Positions 20,960 through 34,880 of a DNA stretch of 64,000 nucleotides are shown here, in pieces. A program made the translations under genes and the position numbers. Where the stretch lies: the NCBI GenBank assembly GCA_022829145.1, contig CM040741.1, forward strand, positions 52,112,180 through 52,176,179, in the 5' to 3' direction. The notes below the pieces were generated by a model. It was not told the origin of the DNA. It worked only from the letters and a program-made list of their open reading frames with translations, and searched no databases. The stretch comes from Albula goreensis. Lineage: Eukaryota > Chordata > Actinopteri > Albuliformes > Albulidae. The first letter of the stretch is position 1, and every line of letters begins with the position of its first letter.

Positions 20960-23900
20960 ATACCACATATTTGAGGGTGTTTACATATTAACAAAAAGTA
21001 TATTTATGAAGTTCCTACAAAACTAACTCTTAGATAAACATACCCTTTTCAGTGTATGTCCTTAACTGGCGGTGACACAGATCAACCAGAGCACGTATTC
21101 ATATGTGTGACAGTAACCCTTTGTATTATATGAGGAGTGTGTTAAAGGAGTATGGATAAAACATGAAGGTGAAAAGACTGATTACTGGGAGCATCCGGAG
21201 AGTCTGAGCAAACAGTCCTAGGAATAGGGTCATTAGAACCTTTGGAAAGGTATTTTAGGCTATCAGATATAATATTTCAGTAATTTTAGAGGTATCTAAG
21301 AACCTGCCTGGCTGCTAAAGAAAAATAATGATAAATACAGAACTCTGACTTAATAAAAGAGCAAGTCTAATAGCAACACTCTATGATTTAATTTATTTTT
21401 ACTAATCATCAATGTATTACAACTCATACACAATGTGTATATGTCTATGTATGATTCACTAATTGCCAAACAATGGCCTTCTGCTCAAATATCTTTTAAA
21501 AACTGTACATCTCTCCACCACTGACCATGATATCCAGTGATGGGTAAGGTGTGCAGTATGCATGGATTCAGATTCAATACTTTCAATACTGTCAATAAGA
21601 GTTAAATTTAGAATAGTAGGTGGGGGTACTGATAACAGGAATTTCACTGTCTGAGTGTCTCCATCTACTGAGTACTGGTCATCCTTTATTTTAATGGACA
21701 ACAACTTCAAAGAAACCGTGTATTGCCACCAAGCTGGTGGTAATACTGAAAGTTAATAACATGGCACATATGAATCACTAACATAGCTGGAAGCACTTAC
21801 TATTTACTGTTTTAAAATGGATAAAATAACCAAATGTCACTGTAATTGGAGAAGCACAGTCAAAGATAGCCTACTGGTGAGCAGCTATTTATATACCTGC
21901 AGATGGTATGACTGCTCAAGTGAAGCAATGAATGAAACTCTCCAAGGTTCTGGAATAGGTACTGTCCATGGTGCTGTTGAATCTAATGTCCATGGCATAA
22001 TGGCTGTTGAGGGGAAAACAGTTGGGAAATTTCTTACTGTCTGATTTAACAATTTAACAAGAATGTGTATTTTTTTCTTCTATTTTTAGAGCTTATCTTT
22101 TTTCTGTGACACCTTTGTTCTATTTTTATTCCAAACATTATTACTTAAAATGTCCTCTTAGGCACCTTTCCCTACTGTAGAGCTGGCACCAGTCTGGCTC
22201 CTAACATCCTTTTCCATTGCAGAGCTGGATCATGCCTGGCTCATTACACCGGTGTCAGATGAAGGAAGGCTTTCAGATGAAGCACTTTTATCACAGTTTG
22301 TGATAGAGACAACACTAGCTACGTACTAGGAAAAGAGTAATGAGCGTACCCCCATCATTGATGACATCAGAAAATAAAGAGACAGACAAAAGTGAAGTGA
22401 AGTCGAGTTTCTTTGAAGGGAGACACTGAAGGGGAAGCCTCAGGCTTCTTTCGGAATCCTGGTAGTTAAGTCACCTTCAGCATCTTCTCAGGTTACATTC
22501 AGCGTATGAGAAAAACACTGTAAAATATAATTAAATCCCTATTTTTAGGTGCATATATCATTTGTATTCTAACATAATTAAATAGTAGGCTGCTGATTTT
22601 TACTGAAATGATTTTATATAATAGTTATTACTTTAAAAGCTGTCTTATCTGTCAGACACTGTGCTGCATTTCAAGATGCACATATGGTCAGCCATGTAAG
22701 TTTCAGCATACTTTCCCTTTCAGAGGTCTTAATCAAAATCCTGAACCGGTTTATACATTGCAAATTGAACAATCATTTATTAATAATACAAACAAAGCTG
22801 GACAGAAATTAAAGTAGAAATCTGATTAAATGTTTGATTTCAGCCTAGCCAGGTATGATACAATAGTATAATAGGCTTAATTGAGTACCGAGGTTCTTTG
22901 ATACTCTCTGGTTTTATATTCATTGTGTTTGCCAATTTGCTGAACAATTAGTGGCAAATACCTACTGTCAGCCAGGAAGATAATGAGTACCATTTAGCAA
23001 AGAATGCTGGGTAAGGTCATTCCCACACATCACTGGCAGCATTTATGGAGAGGTAAGTTTCTTCACAGCCTATATTTTGTTCAGTAGTATTTATTGACCG
23101 TTTATTTAAATGTACCTTGAGAATGCAAATCAATGCCATCTTCCTTCAGAATTTCTTCTGGATTTAATTAAAATTGCCAATATTGTTTTTGGACAAGGTG
23201 TTATATAAGTGACCATTTCTTTAACAGTTTGTCTTGTCTTATTCATATGTACACCTGTCTTGTCCATTGATTATGGATTGAATTGCATGTTCCGGCAAGA
23301 TGACTTGCAGCATTTTAATATAGCAGATATATTCTTTTTGTTTTCTGCCTATCTGACCTGTAATGTTTTCTTTCATATCACCTACATGGTTCACTCTATT
23401 TTGTTTATGTACCAATCCATCATATTTTCATGAAAGTGGTAGGCAAACACCACACTCCTCATCTTGAGAAGATATGCAGATCCCATATTTATGGTGCCAC
23501 TTTGATGTATGTGCAAACATGCAAGGTCTGTTCTTTTTGTGCTGTGAAACATTCTCAATTGTGTGATGTTTTCTATTTTACAGATGCTGTAGAAAAAAAA
23601 AAACAAGACTAGCCCTGCTACATGATTGAATACATAAAATATAATTTCAGAAACTGGATATGAGCAGTAAATCACAGCACCCAGGCACTCATTCTGGTGT
23701 TTGCACGTGAGCATGTGAGAAAAGGGTGAGAGAGAGAGAGAGGAAGCAATCTCCATGTTCTGCAACCATGTGCAGAATACACAATTATTTATTAGTGTGC
23801 TTCTGAAATCTGGGCATGTTTTATTTATTTATTAATTAATTATTTATTTGTTTCTGATGGGACGTGTTTAGTCTTTACATACAAACAATATAAAAATGCC

Positions 23901-26085
23901 ATTTAAAAATCCACATTGTCATTTACAGCCATAAGAAGGTTTAGCATTTGTAAAAAAAAAATGCAATCAGAAACAAACAAAATGTACATTTGAACTTTTA
24001 TATGTCATATGTACACAGTACATATTGAAATAAATCATGAATGTATACATTTTAAAACCCGTCATACATTTCAGCATAAAGGTCGATGCATGAAGGCAAA
24101 CGGTATGCTATGGAGTACACTGTGTGACATATATTTTAAGATATATTAATTTTTGGATTTGGCTGCTATACTTCAACCCATGCTGGCATGCTTTCTTTTG
24201 CAGAGTGGGGCTTACTGCTATCTTTCCCTCAGCATTTTGTAGCTGTGGCAGTGCTTCATTTCAGTTCATTTCCACTGGCTTGTATACTTGGCACATGTTA
24301 AGGTCTGAAGCTGGCTGTTAATTACACCACCCACGTTATGAAAATATTTACACAGATCGTCCTGATTGGAATAACCATGTTAGGGAGTGAAAATGTGACT
24401 TGCCCAGCCAGAACCCTCTGTGCATGCAGACTGTCCCTCACATATTGGTCATGGTTATTATAGGAATGAATTTGATTGGTTTCATTTCTGGTGTGACACT
24501 TGCGATAAATTGCATAAGCAAAGTCCAAGCATTTAAGGTTTAAACTGGAAGCCTCTTTGAATGACTAATTCCAATTTTTAAAAAAATTCAATGGAACAGC
24601 ATTTTTACCAGTACAGCATTATATTTTAGTTACCTGGCTGGTTTTGAACAAGTAAATGTGATCCTTTGAGGTGGAGCAGAGCACAAGACACTTGTGGCTG
24701 TGTGTTATGCAGCTTGGCGTTCAGGTTCCAGCCTTACCATTAGCCGCTATGGCTGGACGTCCACATCAGCAAGCCAACAATTGGCTCAGTCTCACTGGGG
24801 AAAAACAGCACTTAAGTTGACTAAAATCATCGGTCTTGTCACTCTCTAGTGGCCCATCCTGACTAGATGGGTGCCATGAAGCTTCACAAACTGAATATAT
24901 AGCAACTTTGTGCTCCTCCAACAATATAGGGCAATGTGTGATTGATGTAGAATCTACAGTGAGAAAAATGGCTAGTTGCTCTTTGAATCAATGACTGTGA
25001 CACACTCTTCCTTCTGAGTGCACTGGAGAGCTTTCCTTGGTTGGGCAGATATCTCAGGTCATTTCAGGTGAGAAAATATGAAAGAGACTTTTTAGCATGA
25101 CACTTCATATATTTAAAACAGACTAAGGCTGGGATTCAATTTAACACACTTGGTCTCTTTGGTAGCATATGCAGTTTAATAACATAAGATTCAGCAGTTC
25201 ATCTACCAGATTAATACAGTGTGTTATGAGAGGAACATGCTTAAGTCTTACATTTGTATGTCCGTGACATGCCCAATGTTTGCATGTAATTGAAAATGAA
25301 TGAATCTCATGTCAGTGAGACCATTGCTTTAAAATAAACATTTCTTTTTCAGTTGATCAAAACAGAACCCCACTACCTGTATTTGTAACAAATTCAATGC
25401 TTAGGCTTACATTTCTGTTGTTTAAAGGTTCACAGTAATTTAATGACAGACCTGTGGGGGAAAAACTGGTTACCTTCAGTTCCTCCCATCATATGGATGA
25501 ATTATTTGGAATACTAAGATTTTATGCTTTAAATTATCTTCATTCATTACTTTAGAATTTTGTTTTTTTTACAGAGCAGTGTCCTTACTGATATGAATAA
25601 TCTGTTTAAACACATTTGAAAATGTGTATTTGAATTGAATTTCTCCCTCAGACTTTCCAGAAGAAAGATAGACTTAAGTGTTCTGTCCTTCCTTTACAAA
25701 ATAAATAAATAAATGAATAATAAGACAGCAGTGAGTTTAAATGAAAAAATAAAAATGGTTACATAAAAATAATATTTAAAAAATCTGGAGGATTTTTTGC
25801 AAACACAGTGGCATTGAAATATTTGCATTTATTTGGAATGTTATGTTGTTATAACTTATACAGGTACATTGGCTTCATGGTGAATTTTGCAGGACCAGAG
25901 TGTTCAGCTGAACTGAAAAGGTCAGGGGGTGCTTAAAACACAAAACTGTGAAAGGAAGTGAGGTTTTTCCATAGAAATGCAAAGGGTGCTTTGAGGAGGG
26001 CAGGTAGTTGTTTGAATTTGGAGGGGAGGTGCATAAAGTATGAGAGGGGTATCAAACAGACAGGAATTATGCCATTTAGACAGAA
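20960..26085. other. Gene-poor 5' flanking DNA
   Basis: No supported exon or classified repeat. A consensus donor-like word (GAGAG|GTAAGTTTC near 23050) follows a fairly intact block (22920-23050, including TTTGCCAATTTGCTGAACAA and TTAGTGGCAAATACC). That block could be a conserved non-coding element or a non-coding transcript exon, but no matching acceptor was convincing. AT-rich simple sequence (TTATTTATTTATTAATTAAT) lies at about 23821-23850. Confidence 0.4.
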
Positions 26086-26089
26086 GATT

Positions 26090-26295
26090 TCATAAAGCAG
26101 GGACTGTATTAAGAGGGTGCTCCAGTGGAAGGGGATAAATCAGCTCCTACTGAGCTGCATTAGCTGTCCAAGCCCTGAATGATTACACTTAATAGACGAT
26201 TCATACACTTTCTCCCAAACCGCTGTACCTGAAGGAACACTGAATTCTGAATAAACGCCTCAGCCAGGCAATTCATCACAGGAGAATAGTGCAGT
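26090..26295. promoter_or_regulatory. Candidate conserved non-coding element
   Basis: Balanced-composition block containing CAGCTCCTACTGAGCTGCAT, GAATGATTACACTTAATAG, CTGAATAAACGCCTCAGCC and GGCAATTCATCACAGG, with homeodomain-like ATTA cores and E-box-like words. It lies about 9 kb upstream of the astn2 start. Texture only; needs a cross-species alignment. Confidence 0.3.
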
Positions 26296-26299
26296 CTGG

Positions 26300-29200
26300 G
26301 AAGAAGGGGGCTAGAAAGGAACCAAATGCAAGATAATCATCAGCTTTCAAGTTATGTGGCGCTGATGCCAGTAGGGGGAATGCTACATTGAAATGCCATG
26401 TTATGTTGCCCTTAAACCTCTGATAGTGCTTTATATTTTATTCTGTGATTAGCTCAAAGGCTAATCATGTCTTAGCACTACAGCCAAAGTTTCACCTTCC
26501 AGCTAATTCTGCTTCCTGATTTTGTTGAACAATAGAATTGTAGTTGAACAATCTCTCCTCTGTACTTGCTCAGACAGGTTATTAGAGACTACAAACAAAC
26601 ATAGCACATCCTTTTCACTCCAAAACAAAAAACAGGTTAAAATGATAAAGCTCTGGGTAGCTTGGTAGCTACCAAGCTAAAGTATTTCTCCCAAAACACA
26701 CAGGTAGTCATGTGATCATTGTGCATTTGCAGCTGTAGACTTTTTGGCTAAATCACGGAAAGGCAGATACAGGAGACTCCAATGTTTATTTTTGACTCTA
26801 GGAGGTAACTTTATAAACTAGTCACTGTGTAGCTGATATAAAAAAAACATGTTACTGCATGTAACATGGCCCTTTTCTTGCCTCCAGAAAAGCTTTTCCA
26901 AGTGTCATGTTGTGCCAGTCTTCAATAACTAAAGCCTTCAATTATTTGACAGTTAAAGGACATTGCACTCTACACTCCATGACTCATAATCTCCCATGGA
27001 AATTAAATAATGCTCAGATATCATGACTTGGAAGACCATGGAAAGTGTCCAATGTCAGTTTTTGTCATGCAACCACTCTTAAATCCATTAGATGTCTTTC
27101 AAACAGGTAATACTGTAATGTGACTCCAGTAAATCTTAATTTACAAATGAAGGAAAAAATCCCTTATACAATCTCTATTAGGACCAATAACCAATGGCTG
27201 ACATAAGATTTAAAATGTGTTCTGTACAATAACAGTAAAATGTTCTTTCTTTGCCATCATTTAACAGGTTATATTCCAATTGAGAGAAAATAAGGTCTAA
27301 GTTCGGCAAACCAGAACAGTATTACTTTTCCACACTATGTCTGCGGCTACAAATAAGTAAAACTTCCAAGCGACACAGTATCCATAAGCTTCTTTGATTT
27401 CTATTCATGTATTATCCTTTACAAACACCTGTGGAGGAATTTGCCAGGTGTGCAAACATCCCTAGCTAAATACTTCATTTAAATGTAAAATAAGATTTGT
27501 TTCCTTTTTTCATCCGCATTGTGTGCAAACCCTAAATGTTTGTGTATTTGCAGCATTGTATTTAGTTTCAAAACTACAAATGAAGAAAATGGTCTCCAAT
27601 GGACTAATCCTCTGTTTAGCTTCTAGTAGCAGTGCCAGTCATGTTCATTGCATATTTTATCATAATGATGACAAAAACCAATATTTATGTTTGGCAGGCG
27701 CATGGATGGTACAGCAGTATTAAGTAGAGGGTATTTTTCCTTTTTGTTTTTTTGTTTTTTTTTTTTTGTTTTTTGCTTATTTGCTTTTTGTGAAATTATC
27801 ATAAAAACAACATTTCTATATTTTTTATATTTCTATACTTATGCAAACATGTTTTTACATCCATTAAACTGTCTCATTTTTGGGATTTCATGACTATATT
27901 TTAATTGTTCATTGCCAGCATATTGCATGAGGTGCAATGCAGGTGCTAACAGTTGTAAACGCAATGCAAATGGAATGTAAATTTATAAATCTTATTTCTA
28001 CAGATGGGATGTTGTGCATGGTGGGAGCAAGGGGTTTGTAATTTTCTTCACAGTCATCCGCTTTCTATAAAGATGCCAACCAGTGTGAGTGTATCAGTCG
28101 GTTTGGCCTGTGCCAGACTAATAAGTGAATCCCAAAAGCACAAAATCGTGGCTTTAGGGTGGCTTGTCCAGCTAAATCCTTTTCTGTCTGTGCAGCAGTG
28201 CAGCCCATGGTCCTGAGCCAAATGCCACATGCAGGCAGCAGTGCTTAGCTGTAGCAGCTCTAAGGCGGTGAGGGTTGAGAGCTTTACTCCACACCTCATT
28301 TTCCAGGAGCTACTCCTCTAGTAGATCAGGCATTTGCAGATTGCTTGCACCAGCTGTGTAAGTAGTGCAGTCATCTTGTGCAACTGCACAGCTCTGCAGG
28401 CAGACTGTGGAATGAGAAGAAGCAATGGCTGAGAGAATACATTTGACAGGGCATTGAAAAGTAAGATTAAAAAAACAGGTGTAAATAAAGACTCCATGCT
28501 TTTCATTGTGCTGTCCAGACTTGGACCAGATATTTAACATATTGGAACCCCTGAAATGCCAGTAATATATGAAAACAATAGAGCACAGCAAGCATTCTGC
28601 ATTCTGATAAAGAACAGTAAACAACCAGAAACTCAAATTATGCCTTGAATGCAGCTGATCTGAGTCAGTGTTGCATCTTGTGGTGCACAGGCTGCTGTTC
28701 TTCATTTTCAGCAAATCTACTGATACAAGCTGCAATCAGTTGTCCTTCCAGTTGTTAGTTGGCCACCAGTTGAGAGTCCTCTCTGAGACCTCTGGACCAC
28801 TAGGAAGGTTCATACTGTTTCCCCATTTTCTCCCTCATTCTGGAATCAGCAGTCATGCCACATACTCTTATTATCTGTTGTGGTCATTCAGATAAAAAAG
28901 CCCCAGAAAGGGCACCTTCATGCTCCTTTTAGGCCCATGCCATGGAAAAGGGACACCAGCCAACACAGAATCTAGATGCTCTGCATAACCTTATATTCCA
29001 CATACTTTGCATTTGTATTCCAAGCCAGAGTTTATTATCTCAGCATATGTATAGAGCAGTCTTAGTAGCAATGAAGTAATAAATGAACAAACAGCCTGGG
29101 GTCTGGTCAGATATAGAACATTTACCTGCTGTTCTGCAAGTATTACATTTGTGTATATTAATATGTATATATACAAGCAAGTATAACTATGCATTTTAAA

Positions 29201-32200
29201 TATGTGCAGCAGGGATTTATGCAACATTTTTTCATGCAACTTTAGTAAATGTTCAACCTTATCAGAATACACACAAGAGGTAAACAAAATAACCAAAACA
29301 TCAAACAATATATAAATATTTAACTAATAAGGAGTTGTACTCCGCATTGAATTTAGAACAGCTTCAATGCACCTTAGAATGCAATACATGTTTTGAAATG
29401 TTTCAAGGGGATGCAAGAAAAACATTCCTCTCAAAAAAAGTCAATTAATCACACCACAGTGCTTCTTTTCCACTATTGAGAAGTCCAGATTCTATGCTAA
29501 TTTCACAAGGTTATGCATTGTCATGCATGGGCCTTGGTCGCAAGCAGTTTCTGAATAGACACTTACCATAAGTTTCAGCTTTGTGAAGCTCAAGACATAC
29601 TGTTTTTGTTGAGACTGGGTAACTTCACTGCAGTTTCAGTACTTAGTTAATTCTTGTGGCCAATGTTTTAAGCTATTAGCACCAGTCCTTCTAAGTGTCC
29701 ATCTATTACTCTCAATGAGCTTCAACTCCAGTGAGCATTCGCCTATTAATTCATATTAACATATGCTTTATGCTTATGTTTCAATGTCAAGGTGAAACTG
29801 AACCAGGTTGCATTCATCCAACACCTTCCACTCTCTCCTTTAATGTGTCCCATGCGTGATGCGTGGCAGCCATTTTATGCCAACACCCACACTTCAGCTG
29901 AGGTAGAGAAAAAAGGATATATTTAACCATCTGAAGTGATAAATTATTTGATAGCCAGATTGCAAGACCAGATGGGGAATTCAGTCCAGACTCAAGGGAA
30001 CACCCCAACTCTTTGTGATACATGCAGTGGACACCATGTTGCACCCCAGCTTTTTTGTATGCAAATGCTGAATATGACTTGCAAAACCAATCATATAACA
30101 TGCAAAAACCTAGCATCTAAAAAAGGACAGTTTTCCAGGGCTTGCTATTAATTCCCACTTTCAAACTCACAGTGCATGCTACTACTGTTACAAACAGACA
30201 CAATGAATTCTGATTGGTTGCTTCCAACACACTTCAACTACTTGTTCTGGCACAACAATACAGCAGCTTACCGCATCAACCCACCGTTCCTGGTGTTTTT
30301 TCACAGATCTCTCCTCTGTTTTTGCCTCTTTAAAAGCAGCAGCATTTCATTACTATGACAGTTAAGATTTCTCAAAGCAAAAATAAGGCTTCAGGTAGTA
30401 ATGAAGATCACAAATTGCATCAAAGAAATGTGTAAAAAAATACTGGGCCTGTTTTTTTCCAATTTGAAGTTTGGCTTTTTTGGTTACCACTGTGCCAGTT
30501 ACTTGCACCCAAGCAAGAAGCACTAGGTGAAGTGTCTAATGTTCTCCCATGATGCACTTGACTTGCCCCAAGGGTCAGTGATCATTTCCTACAGGCCATG
30601 CAGCACCACAAAATGCATGTTCGAAGAACAGGCGACAAATCAACTCGTTCAGATCTATCGCCATCACTATGGTCAGACAATACCCCTGGAATTGAACCGG
30701 GTTTATAGTACAGTTTCTGGTTCATCTTTAGTCATACCATGTTTACAGTCAAATTAGCCAAAAATTTTACTTGGTATTTATCAATGCAGAATGTAAAACA
30801 GACTGGTTTTCACTTGTTTACTGGCAAAATCTAATACAAAGCCAAGAGACTGAGGGGTGTGCTCTTTCACAGTGTGTCAATAACAATTACCAAAGGCGCA
30901 CATACATCGCTAATGTCAGTGCAGCATTCACTGCCTGTTTGATTGATGCGATTTCGCATCTTATTTATTTACTTCAAGGTCCTTGCATTTCTATGAGACA
31001 GCTTCCCCCGAGAAAAGTGCAGCTGCAATTATGACCAATTCAGGCTTGTTTGTGTGGTGTAAAAAAAGAACTCTGTCAAATATTAATGAAAGCAACATCA
31101 ATAGCCATTTTCATCCAGGTGTGGTATTTATTTTCTTTTCTGCAATTATGGTTGCATTCAAAGCAATACTAGTCAGAGTTTGATATAACTTGACAACAGA
31201 AAATCAACAATAAAAGCTCCATTATTATTGCTGTGCCACTCTGCCATGTAGTAAGACTTACAAGAGGAAATTATGTTTCTTAATCATGTGGCCACAAGGT
31301 TAGGTCTTTAGAATGTGTTTGATTTTGATTCTTAAATGAAATTTTTTTCCATATGTAGAATTTGAAAGATTGGCTCAGGTATTTCTGTTTTAAATGAAAA
31401 AAAAAAGTTTCAAAATGTAAGACATTCGAGTGGAGACTTCATGGATTGAAATTCTTGCTATTTAGAAAATGATGAAGGAAATTCCTATGAAGGAAATGAT
31501 TTAATATGGCTGAAAAATGTAATGAGCCACATGATCTTACTGTGTTGCATGTTTAACCAGTGGAATCTGCCAACATACCTATTTGAATTGGAACATGGAT
31601 TAAATCAGTTGTCTTTAACTATGACTAAGAACTCAGATACAAGTGATCTATCATTTTTATTTAGGCTTGTCATTTACCTGTTGTCTAATAGGAAGGTAAA
31701 TGAAAAATTGGGAATGCATGTACACATCACGGCTTTCCACATAACGGCTTCGATTTTTCGCTGGTCGGCAACAAAAAATTAACAGCACTGCAGACAACGT
31801 GTGTAGCAGATGAAAAACAAAGAAAGTCATTAATGACTTTAGTAAGTCATAAATGCATAAGATATATGTATAATATTCATGTATTTTATTGTCTAATACC
31901 ATAAATATACATACATTTTTACACAGTTTTTCCAATTCGCGGGGGCTGAGCCCCTAATGCCAGCAATGTGGGAGGGTCGACGGTACATGTTCATTTCTTG
32001 ATAGTACTTCATTATTGCATGTCTTGAGAGGAAAAAAATGTTAATTTTTCTTCTTCGTTTAATTTATTTTGAGAGCTGTTTTCAGAACATGCTTTTCACA
32101 TCCTTTTTCCCTGTAAAATCTATTTTTTTCATCCTTTTTTTTTCATATTTTTTTCATCTTGAAATACAATGGAGGTTCACACAAAGGTAATGCACTGGAA

Positions 32201-32460
32201 AACCACAGCCCAGTGAATTTGAGTTAGGAAAACACAGATGAAACTTTATCAAAGTAACAACTACTCACAAAAAGAGACTTGAACGAGAAGTGTAAGTATT
32301 GCAATCCATTCAATAAAGCAACTTTATATTGACCATCCATGGATATAATACCCCTGAAAATGCTGAAAGAACTCCATAAACTTTGGCTCTTTTGGAAGCA
32401 GTGATCCACCAGGGACAGGCTATGAAAGAAATGAGAGAATGTCATGTCAGCTGAGACTGT
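26300..32460. other. Gene-poor 5' flanking DNA
   Basis: AT-rich DNA with random-looking reading frames up to 141 codons, none with splice or composition support. T-rich low-complexity runs occur at 27738-27775 and 32100-32155. No recognisable element. Confidence 0.45.
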
Positions 32461-32471
32461 GCAATGAGCAG

Positions 32472-32494
32472 AAAAAAAAAAAAAAAAAAAAAAA
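32472..32494. repeat. Poly(A) tract, 23 bp
   Basis: Uninterrupted run of A, with no recognisable retroelement body next to it. Confidence 0.97.
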
Positions 32495-32519
32495 CAATGC
32501 ACGCCCATGTACACATACA

Positions 32520-32735
32520 TATGTACACGTGCGCTGTTGCTGGTTTGCCGCAGAGACTGGCCTCTGTTGTTTGTCTATTTCTTGTGATTGTATTGATGGC
32601 TAAATCCGTCGGGGGAGTCAGGCTGCCCATCCAGGCCTCTCATCCACATTTCCGGAGTGCTCTTGAGGCTGCAGCGATTGAGCTAATCCACTGTTGTACC
32701 CACAGTCATCTGCATTGCAAAGGAGATCCATGAGA
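32520..32735. promoter_or_regulatory. Candidate conserved non-coding element
   Basis: GC-balanced, CpG-retaining block with GCTAAATCCGTCGGGGGAGT, CATCCACATTTCCGGAGTGC and GCAGCGATTGAGCTAATCC. The intact texture contrasts with its AT-rich, T-run flanks. Reading frames across it (89 codons plus) look incidental. Confidence 0.32.
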
Positions 32736-33660
32736 GCCACTGTTGTCTATATGCTGCAACATGACAAAATCCTCTGTTTAGTGCCAGCTCCTGTACCTGC
32801 ACACTGCCCATAGGGACCAAGTTTCAATAGCACACTTGCTAACTGAGCCCTACCAAGGACAGAATGCCTCAGTCCACTGGTTTAAAATAAAGTTTTCTTC
32901 ATAAAAAAAGAAGAGTAAATACATTATATTGGCAAAGAACCATAATATCAGTCATTTTTTAAAAATTATAGCCAGAATGCCCTGCTTATAAAGAATATTA
33001 CCAATATAATACATAACCAAGGCAACCCTCTGTGTGGCCAGACAAAGAGCGCTAATAATGATTGGCTCTGGGCTCAAAGCATTTGAATCTTTTCCAGATT
33101 AGTGATCAGATAAATACACATTTAATTGAGAATTTTCATGCTCCAACAGCACATTGGTGGAACAAACAAAAACATTAAATAATTGCTTAGAATCTGGAAT
33201 ATATCTCAGACCACTGGAATAGTAACATGAGCATTTCATGTACAGGAAAAAATGTATTTCAGTAGTATTTTTCCCAATCACTTGGCTGTTGAAATGTGTT
33301 CAATGTTTTTATATCAATGTGGCACAGCACTCCTGAGCTGAGTTGAGGAAATCAGGTTTCTTACAGATGAAACTGCTTTGTTTTGTCCTTAGTCAAATAG
33401 TCAAGAGAACTGTGTGAAAAGCAATAATAGTTCACCTAAAGTATTATTATTTTATGTACATAGATTTTGATGATTATTTGATCTTTTCTGAGATATGGGG
33501 CAAAGGGTGTCACTTTGGTGAATGTTTACAATCACCTAGCTAGATCAAAAGAAAAATACAGAGTTTATGTGATACACGAAATGATGAAAGTAGTTTGCAA
33601 CTGAACTACCTTTCAGTGGATGGGACAGGTTTGTGGTTTGAGACAAAAGATTGCATTATA

Positions 33661-33735
33661 AAATAGATGTGAAATGTAACTGTGAAAACACAAATAACCT
33701 ATCTGTGTTTCCACAGTTACATTTCACATCTATTT
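33661..33735. repeat. Near-perfect 75-nt inverted repeat (hairpin)
   Basis: Two 32-bp arms (33661-33692 and 33704-33735) are complementary except for one mismatch, around an 11-nt loop. The left arm starts AAATAGATGTGAAATGTAAC and ends TGTGAAAACACA; the right arm starts TGTGTTTCCACAG. A transcript from either strand would fold into a long stem of microRNA/siRNA-precursor size. Near-perfect pairing is more typical of a recent palindromic element or endo-siRNA hairpin than of a conserved microRNA. No known family recognised. Confidence 0.95.
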
Positions 33736-33739
33736 ACTT

Positions 33740-34435
33740 ACATACTTACAGGGCTTCAGGCACAGGTCTAAGAGCTGGATACCGATTCGCCTTGGCACAC
33801 ATTGGCTTTGCTGACACCTCTAACCCACCTTAGTGTTGGGATTATTATTGGTATTTTTGTATTACAAGTGGAATGGCTTCATGAAGTGATTATAAAACAT
33901 TGGATGCTTAAGTAAGCAATATGGTTCCACTAGCCTCACAGTTCTTACTGTGGGTATCACATAACAATGAGCTCTTGCAACATTGCCTGGTTGGATAAGA
34001 CACATAAAACCAAAAACTATCATGATCTAATATGGATGTGCTTTCCCTTTCAGCAAACTGAGAGCATGAAAGTGTAATATTTGAATGACTTTCGGTTTTA
34101 CTGTTAACTTAAACATGTCTAGCAGAGGCAAATATTGTGAATTCCCATTTATAATGCAATTTTATTAAAAGCCCAGAATTCATATTTACATATGTCTGTG
34201 CTTATTACAAAGGAAGCCTATCTAAATATGAACAGGAGGTACTAGAGCAACCTCTGCATGCCCCGATCACAGATGTTTGATAGTGTCATGAATGCCAATG
34301 AGAGGTTGTGAAAGTCATTATGCAGTCATGTGTATGTTTTACGGCAGGATGCTTTTGTACAGTAGGTCCACACAAGACTCCACAACAGTGCATGCAGAGG
34401 TACCAGAATTATGTTATGAATTCTTCACCTCACTC
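33740..34435. other. Non-coding stretch
   Basis: AT-rich sequence between the hairpin and the GC-rich block. No repeats or coding features recognised. A 150-codon plus-strand frame begins at 34292 but its composition and repetition-free random look give no family support. Confidence 0.45.
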
Positions 34436-34439
34436 TGTG

Positions 34440-34880
34440 ATTTAGCCCGGGGCGGCGATTGGTCTGTCTCCGATTCGGCTGCATCCGGGGAGAGAGAGCC
34501 GCTGCAGTTCGGAGAGGAGAGACCAATTATGTTACGCTGCCTTTCATCTCCAGCACCTCTCTCCATCTACCCTATATCCCAGAAACCTTCCCATACCCCC
34601 CCCATCCTCCCAGCTCACCGATGTAACCCTGACCCTCATTGGCCATTCATACCACACGCTTCCTGCACACTCGCTCTTAATAAAATCACTGCTTCAGACC
34701 TAATTAAATCGACACAAATTGCAATTACAGGGGAGGGTAATTAATAACACATTCTCATGGCTTCGCCTGTAAGGTTTTGGGTGGGTGCAAGGAGAAAAGA
34801 GCCGCATAATTCTCCGCCTGTTAGTCATGCACACTTCAAGTGCATTATCGGATCAATTGTTTCTTTAACACTGATATTTA
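34440..34880. promoter_or_regulatory. GC-rich block plus homeodomain-motif-rich candidate enhancer
   Basis: The first part (34440-34680) is unusually CpG/GC-rich for the region (CCCGGGGCGGCGATTGG, with an inverted CCAAT box in CGATTGG). The second part is packed with ATTA/TAAT homeodomain cores: CTAATTAAATCGACAC, GCAATTACAGGGGAGGG and GGTAATTAATAACAC, followed by AGTGCATTATCGGATCAATT. This is the most enhancer-like segment in the window. The GC-rich half could alternatively be a promoter or an unmethylated island. Texture and motif evidence only. Confidence 0.42.

Noticed and set aside
23391-23765. 124-codon minus frame
   Set aside because: Composition follows the AT-rich local sequence and a GA repeat; no supporting signals.
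28310-28735. 141-codon minus frame
   Set aside because: Random-looking Cys/Ser/Leu-rich composition, no family resemblance and no splice context.
30660-30730. B-box-like GGTTCAATTCC on the minus strand as a tRNA or SINE
   Set aside because: No A box, cloverleaf or SINE body around it.
34292-34744. 150-codon plus frame across the GC-rich block
   Set aside because: No splice or start support and no recognisable motif; the length is explained by the GC-rich segment having fewer stops.
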